Position numbers and translations under genes: made by a program. This document shows, piece after piece, positions 59,305-64,000 of a stretch of DNA of 64,000 nt. This stretch comes from an uncultured Bacteroidales bacterium (GTDB lineage: Bacteria; Bacteroidota; Bacteroidia; Bacteroidales; CAIWKO01). The notes below the pieces were generated by a model. That model had not been told where the DNA came from and did not search any database. It saw only the letters and a program-made list of their open reading frames with translations. Position 1 is the first letter of the stretch. Each line of letters opens with the position of its first letter. The stretch covers positions 62,001 through 126,000 of the forward strand of contig CAIWKO010000060.1 in assembly GCA_903913285.1 (NCBI GenBank), read 5' to 3'.

Positions 59305-59733
59305 ATGTCCGGTAAAATGGTCTGTAAAACTGTTAACGAATTACAACAGATTGCCGAAACAATTCTCACCCAATTTCCCGATGAACGTATCTTTATTTTC
59401 AAAGGAGAACTTGGAGCCGGCAAAACAACGCTCATCAAAGCCTTTTGCAGAGATTTGCAGGTAAGCGACCCAACCAACAGCCCCTCGTTTGCCATTGTGA
59501 ACGAATACGACACCAAAGCAGGACTAAAACTTTTCCATTTCGATTTTTACCGGTTGAAAAAACTTGAAGAAGCATATGACATTGGCTATGAAGAGTACTT
59601 TTACAGCGGTGATTATTGTTTTATTGAATGGCCGGAGCTGGTTATGGACATCCTACCCGAATCGTATGTTGAGATCGAAATAGAATGGAACCTGATTGAT
59701 GATACCCGAAACATTTCTTTTGCAAAAAAATGA
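59305..59733 (+). CDS. tsaE: tRNA t6A biosynthesis ATPase TsaE
   Basis: FKGELGAGKTTLIKAFCRDLQVSDPTNSPSFAIVNEYDTKAGLKLFHFDFYRL. Confidence 0.95.
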   Translation: MSGKMVCKTVNELQQIAETILTQFPDERIFIFKGELGAGKTTLIKAFCRDLQVSDPTNSPSFAIVNEYDTKAGLKLFHFDFYRLKKLEEAYDIGYEEYFYSGDYCFIEWPELVMDILPESYVEIEIEWNLIDDTRNISFAKK

Positions 59734-59779
59734 CAGCGGATTAAATTTTTTACTAATTTTATAGTATCAAAATTCTATC

Positions 59780-61000
59780 ATGGATTCAAAAAAGAATTTT
59801 ATAAAATTTTCGTATTCCGAACAGTTCGTCACGCAACCCGAAACGCTTGAAATAAAGAAACAACGAGCACAATTTTCCATTGGAGTTCCGAAAGAGATCT
59901 CATTTCAGGAAACCCGCATCGGTTTGGTTCCCGAAGCTGTTGCAATGCTTGTGAACAATGGTCATAAAATTATTATCGAATCAAATGCCGGCAAAGCTGC
60001 TCATTTTCCCGACAACGAATATATAGATGCAGGAGCTCAGATAGTATATTCATCGGCGGAAGTCTACCAATCGGATATCATCATCAAAGTTGCACCGCCT
60101 ATCCTTTCGGAATTAGAAAAACTCAAAAACAGATCAACACTGTTCTCTGCTTTAAATTTACCGGGTCAGTCGGAGGAGTACTTTAAACGATTAATTCAAA
60201 AAAAAATAACGGCAATTTCGTACGAGCATATTAAAGACAAAACAAATTCATTTCCGGTGATTCGTTCACTGAGCGAAATTGTCGGAAATACTGCCGTTCT
60301 TATTGCTGCTGAATATTTAAGCAGCGTAGAATATGGGAAAGGGAAAAGCCTGGGTGGTTTTTCCGGTATAACACCAGCCGAGGTTGTTATTATTGGAGCC
60401 GGTACTATTGGCGAATTTGCGACCAGAGCAGCTTTAGGTATGGGAGCTTTTGTGAAAGTTTTTGATAATTCTATCTTCAAATTACGCAGCATTCAAAATA
60501 AGTTGAACGAAAGATTATATACTTCAATCATTCAACAAAAAATTCTCGCCAAAGCCTTAAGAACAGCTGATGTTGTTATTTGCGCTATTCATTCGGTCAA
60601 TGATCAGGCACCATGTGTAATATCCGAAGATATGGTAAAAGAAATGCCTTATGGATCAATAATAATTGATGTAAGTATTGTAAATGGCGGCTGTTGCGAA
60701 ACATCGCACGTAACGAATCACACGCATCCTGTTTTTAAGAAACATGGAGTCACACATTATTGCATTCCAAACATTTCCTCAAAAGTTCCGCACACTGCGT
60801 CATATGCCTTAAGCAACTTCTTTGCACCTATTATTCTGCAAATAGCAGATGAAGGAGGAATTAATAATTTCTTAAAAAACAATCAGGGGGTAAGAAGAGG
60901 AACTTATCTTTATAATGGAGTTTTAACTAACAAATATATCAGCGATTTATTCACTATTCCTTTTCAGGATATAGATTTGTTAATGTTCCCGCTTCATTAA
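59780..61000 (+). CDS. ald: Alanine dehydrogenase
   Basis: IGVPKEISFQETRIGLVPEAVAMLVNNGH; VVIIGAGTIGEFATRAALGMGAFVKVFDNSI. Confidence 0.88.
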   Translation: MDSKKNFIKFSYSEQFVTQPETLEIKKQRAQFSIGVPKEISFQETRIGLVPEAVAMLVNNGHKIIIESNAGKAAHFPDNEYIDAGAQIVYSSAEVYQSDIIIKVAPPILSELEKLKNRSTLFSALNLPGQSEEYFKRLIQKKITAISYEHIKDKTNSFPVIRSLSEIVGNTAVLIAAEYLSSVEYGKGKSLGGFSGITPAEVVIIGAGTIGEFATRAALGMGAFVKVFDNSIFKLRSIQNKLNERLYTSIIQQKILAKALRTADVVICAIHSVNDQAPCVISEDMVKEMPYGSIIIDVSIVNGGCCETSHVTNHTHPVFKKHGVTHYCIPNISSKVPHTASYALSNFFAPIILQIADEGGINNFLKNNQGVRRGTYLYNGVLTNKYISDLFTIPFQDIDLLMFPLH

Positions 61001-61114
61001 TTTATCCTGTCGTTAATTCGCATTTTTTAACAATGCTATTTTCTTCGTTTATAACAATATTCAGCTTTAGGCAATAGGCAATACTTATTATTTATAACGT
61101 AAATTTTTTTTTTA

Positions 61115-61145
61115 TTTGTTGAGAATAAAGAAATTATTAACTTTG
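61115..61145 (+). promoter_or_regulatory. Bacteroidetes promoter TTTG-N19-TAACTTTG for lpxC-fabZ
   Basis: TTTG at 61115-61118, 19-nt spacer, TAACTTTG at 61138-61145; start ATG at 61155. Confidence 0.65.
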
Positions 61146-61154
61146 CCGACCGTT

Positions 61155-62558
61155 ATGATTAAACAGCAAACAATTGGCCAACCGGTAAGCATTGCAGGCA
61201 AAGGCTTGCATACCGGCGAAGAAGTAATTCTGACATTTAAACCTGCTCCCGAAGATCATGGTTTTGTATTTAAGAGAATTGATTTAGAAAATCAACCTTT
61301 AGTTCGTGCCTGTCTGGAAAATGTAGTAGATACATCCAGGGGAACTACCATTGAAGAAAACGGTGTTCGGGTGTGTACAATTGAACATACTTTAGCTGCT
61401 TTTGCAGGTCTTGAACTTGACAATATTCTTATAGAATTGAACAGTTCTGAAACTCCTATTCTCGACGGAAGTTCGATACGTTTTGTTGAAGCCCTCCTTT
61501 CAGCAGGAATTGTAGAACAGGATGCTCCAAAAAAATTCATTGAATTAAAATCAAATTTCGAATATTTTGATGCAGAACGTAATGTTGAAATTATTGCAAT
61601 TCCTAGCGATAAATTCAGAATTACAACCATGATCGATTATAATACTGATGTGTTGGGAACTCAATTTGCATTGCTCGACGATATCAGTCTTTTCAAAGAT
61701 GAAATCGCAAACTGCAGAACATTTGTTTTTTTACATGAACTGGAATATTTACTTGAAAATAATTTAATTAAAGGCGGTGATCTGGATAATGCTATTGTAT
61801 TTGTAAACCGTATTATCTCTCAAACCGAACTGGATCATTTAGCAGTAGTATTTAACAAACCGAAAGTCACAGTATTGAAAGAAGGAATATTAAACAATTT
61901 AGAATTACACTTCCCAAATGAATCTGCCCGACACAAACTTCTAGATATTATTGGAGATTTAGCATTGCTCGGCGGCACATTGAAAGCGCACATTTTTGCA
62001 AAACGTCCCGGGCATTATTCAAATATCAATTTTGCTAAAAAAATTGCTGATTTTGTTGAAAATAAGAACAAAAACAAAAGAGGACAAATTGAATCTTTTG
62101 ATTTAACAAAACCACCATTATACGACATTATTCAGATTCAGAAAATATTACCACATCGTCCTCCATTCTTATTAATAGATAAGATTTTAGAAATGGATGA
62201 AAAGGGTATTATCGGATTGAAAAATGTTACTATGAATGAGAGTTTTTTTGTTGGACATTTTCCTGATGAACCTTTGATGCCTGGTGTTCTACAAATTGAA
62301 GCTATGGCACAATGTGGAGGTATTTTTGCATTAAAAACAGTTCCTGATCCGGAAAATTATTTAACTCTTTTCCTAAAAATCGAAAGTGCCAGATTTAAGC
62401 ATAAGGTTGTCCCCGGCGATACTCTTATTTTTAAAATCATACTAACTGCTCCTATTCGTAGAGGTATTTGTCAGATGAGTGGCTATGCCTATGTTAATAA
62501 TCAAATTGTGATGGAAGCTGATTTATTAGCTCAACTTGTTAAAAAAGACAAAAAATGA
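61155..62558 (+). CDS. lpxC-fabZ: Bifunctional UDP-3-O-acyl-GlcNAc deacetylase / 3-hydroxyacyl-ACP dehydratase
   Basis: MIKQQTIGQPVSIAGKGLHTGEEVILTFKPAP (LpxC) and C-terminal LPHRPPFLLIDKILEMDEKGIIGLKNVTMNESFFVGHFPDEPLMPGVLQIEAMAQCGG (FabZ). Confidence 0.96.
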   Translation: MIKQQTIGQPVSIAGKGLHTGEEVILTFKPAPEDHGFVFKRIDLENQPLVRACLENVVDTSRGTTIEENGVRVCTIEHTLAAFAGLELDNILIELNSSETPILDGSSIRFVEALLSAGIVEQDAPKKFIELKSNFEYFDAERNVEIIAIPSDKFRITTMIDYNTDVLGTQFALLDDISLFKDEIANCRTFVFLHELEYLLENNLIKGGDLDNAIVFVNRIISQTELDHLAVVFNKPKVTVLKEGILNNLELHFPNESARHKLLDIIGDLALLGGTLKAHIFAKRPGHYSNINFAKKIADFVENKNKNKRGQIESFDLTKPPLYDIIQIQKILPHRPPFLLIDKILEMDEKGIIGLKNVTMNESFFVGHFPDEPLMPGVLQIEAMAQCGGIFALKTVPDPENYLTLFLKIESARFKHKVVPGDTLIFKIILTAPIRRGICQMSGYAYVNNQIVMEADLLAQLVKKDKK

Positions 62559-63367
62559 ATCAACCCTTAGCTTACGTCCATCCTCAGGCTAAAATTGCCG
62601 GCAATGTTGTAATTGAACCTTTTGTCAGTATTGATAAGAACGTTGAAATCGGAGAAGGAACATGGATTGGCCCAAATGTCACAATACTTGAAGGAGCACG
62701 TATTGGGAAAAACTGTAAAATATTTCCCGGAGCAGTTATCTCAGCAGTACCACAGGATTTAAAGTATGCTGGTGAAGATACTATTGTAAAAATTGGGGAT
62801 AATGTTATTATAAGAGAATTTGCTACAATAAATCGGGGTACAAAAGCAAATTTTGAAACAATAATTGGGAATAATTGCCTTCTAATGGCTTATGTCCATA
62901 TAGCTCATGACTGTATAATAGGAAATAATGTTATTTTGGCAAATTCAGCAGCTCTTGCAGGACATATTAAAATCGACGATTGGGCTATCATTGGCGGAAT
63001 GGTTGCCGTCCATCAGTTTGTAAATATTGGAGCACATTCAATGGTTTCGGGAGGATGTTTGGTTCGTAAAGATGTTCCTCCTTTTTGTAAAGCAGCAAGG
63101 GAACCTCTTTCATATTCTGGTATTAACTCAATTGGATTGCGCCGCAGAGGTTTTTCGTCAGAAAAAATAAAGGAAATCCAAGATATTTATCGGATTATTT
63201 TCATTAATGGGTTAAATGTATCACAAGCTATTAGTTACATTGAAGCTGAATTACCTGCAACTCCCGAACGCGATGATATTATTTCATTTATTATGACTTC
63301 AAAGCGCGGAATCATGAGAGGTTACACCCGTAACAGCAATGGGAAAGAGAAAAAGGACATTCTCTAA
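62555..63367 (+). CDS. lpxA: Acyl-ACP--UDP-N-acetylglucosamine O-acyltransferase
   Basis: Hexapeptide repeats, VVIEPFVSIDKNVEIGEGTWIGPNVTI; ISAVPQDLKYAGE; ATG overlaps the lpxC-fabZ stop (ATGA). Confidence 0.95.
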   Translation: MNQPLAYVHPQAKIAGNVVIEPFVSIDKNVEIGEGTWIGPNVTILEGARIGKNCKIFPGAVISAVPQDLKYAGEDTIVKIGDNVIIREFATINRGTKANFETIIGNNCLLMAYVHIAHDCIIGNNVILANSAALAGHIKIDDWAIIGGMVAVHQFVNIGAHSMVSGGCLVRKDVPPFCKAAREPLSYSGINSIGLRRRGFSSEKIKEIQDIYRIIFINGLNVSQAISYIEAELPATPERDDIISFIMTSKRGIMRGYTRNSNGKEKKDIL

Positions 63368-63396
63368 TTCTGATTCCTTTATATTAATAACCTAGT

Positions 63397-64000
63397 ATGA
63401 AGATCATTCTTCAAAACGTTTCCAAACAATATTCACATCACGAGATTTTCAATAATTTCAGTTTCAATTTTGAATCTGGAATTACATACGCAATAACAGG
63501 CTCCAACGGTTCCGGAAAAACAACTTTGCTTAAAATTATTGCCGGCATGGTCACTCCGTCATTAGGGAAAATTTCTTATCAAAAATCAGGAAGGGAAATC
63601 CCTGTTGAAAGAATATTCAGGGATATTGCTATTGCCGCGCCCTATATGGAATTGATTGAAGAATTTACTTTATTGGAAAGCTTGAATTTTCATGTTAAAT
63701 TAAAACCTTTTATTAAAGATATTAGCATTGAGAATGCGGTTCAAATGATGTCGATGGAAGAATTTTCCAATCAAACCTTGCGTAGCTACTCCTCCGGTAT
63801 GAAACAAAAAGTTAAACTTGCTTTAGCATTATATAGTAATACACCTATACTTCTGCTTGATGAGCCTTTAAGCAATCTTGATGACACCAATGCAGAATGG
63901 TATCGTTCCTCGTTAAAACAATTTTCAAAACAGAAAATTACGATAATTTGTTCGAATTTAAAGAAAGAAGAGTATCCTGATTGTGAAAATATTATTGATA
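63397..64000 (+). CDS. ABC transporter ATP-binding protein, C-terminus cut by window edge
   Basis: MKIILQNVSKQYSHHEIFNNFSF...GSNGSGKTTLLKIIAGMVTPSLGKI...LRSYSSGMKQKVKLALALYSNTPILLLDEPLSNLD. Confidence 0.88.
   Translation, partial: MKIILQNVSKQYSHHEIFNNFSFNFESGITYAITGSNGSGKTTLLKIIAGMVTPSLGKISYQKSGREIPVERIFRDIAIAAPYMELIEEFTLLESLNFHVKLKPFIKDISIENAVQMMSMEEFSNQTLRSYSSGMKQKVKLALALYSNTPILLLDEPLSNLDDTNAEWYRSSLKQFSKQKITIICSNLKKEEYPDCENIID

Overview
64-kb chromosomal segment of a Bacteroidetes-type genome. The assignment rests on TAnnTTTG promoter boxes, T9SS type A C-terminal sorting domains, a PorX-type PglZ response regulator and an LpxC-FabZ fusion. Most of it is core or housekeeping: NtrC-type regulator, EttA, Nnr, thioredoxins, LolD, SucC, GcvT, PadR/PspC, ADP-forming acyl-CoA synthetase, GrpE/DnaJ, Nat-type ABC exporter, DeoC, SugE, Ugd/Uxs/RfbD, LpxD, PorX, TsaE, Ald, LpxC-FabZ and LpxA. 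Two things stand out. (1) An accessory minus-strand cluster at 18900-22517 encodes a DGLQR-motif (DUF262/DGQHR-like) protein, a HEPN-like protein with an R-x4-H motif, and a PD-(D/E)XK nuclease-like protein. The nuclease gene alone is bracketed by a 26/29-identical direct repeat. This is a candidate defence module. (2) Three non-coding 21-nt-period tandem-repeat loci (22793-23453, 40473-41200, 51688-52055) each lie in a long intergenic gap between divergent genes. Two of them share a related 21-nt leader sub-array plus A-rich spacer but carry unrelated downstream 21-nt arrays. In the third, two 20-nt units shift the reading frame while the nucleotide consensus continues, which argues against coding. 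No rRNA, tRNA or CRISPR array was recognised. All assignments come from reading motifs by eye; no searches were run.
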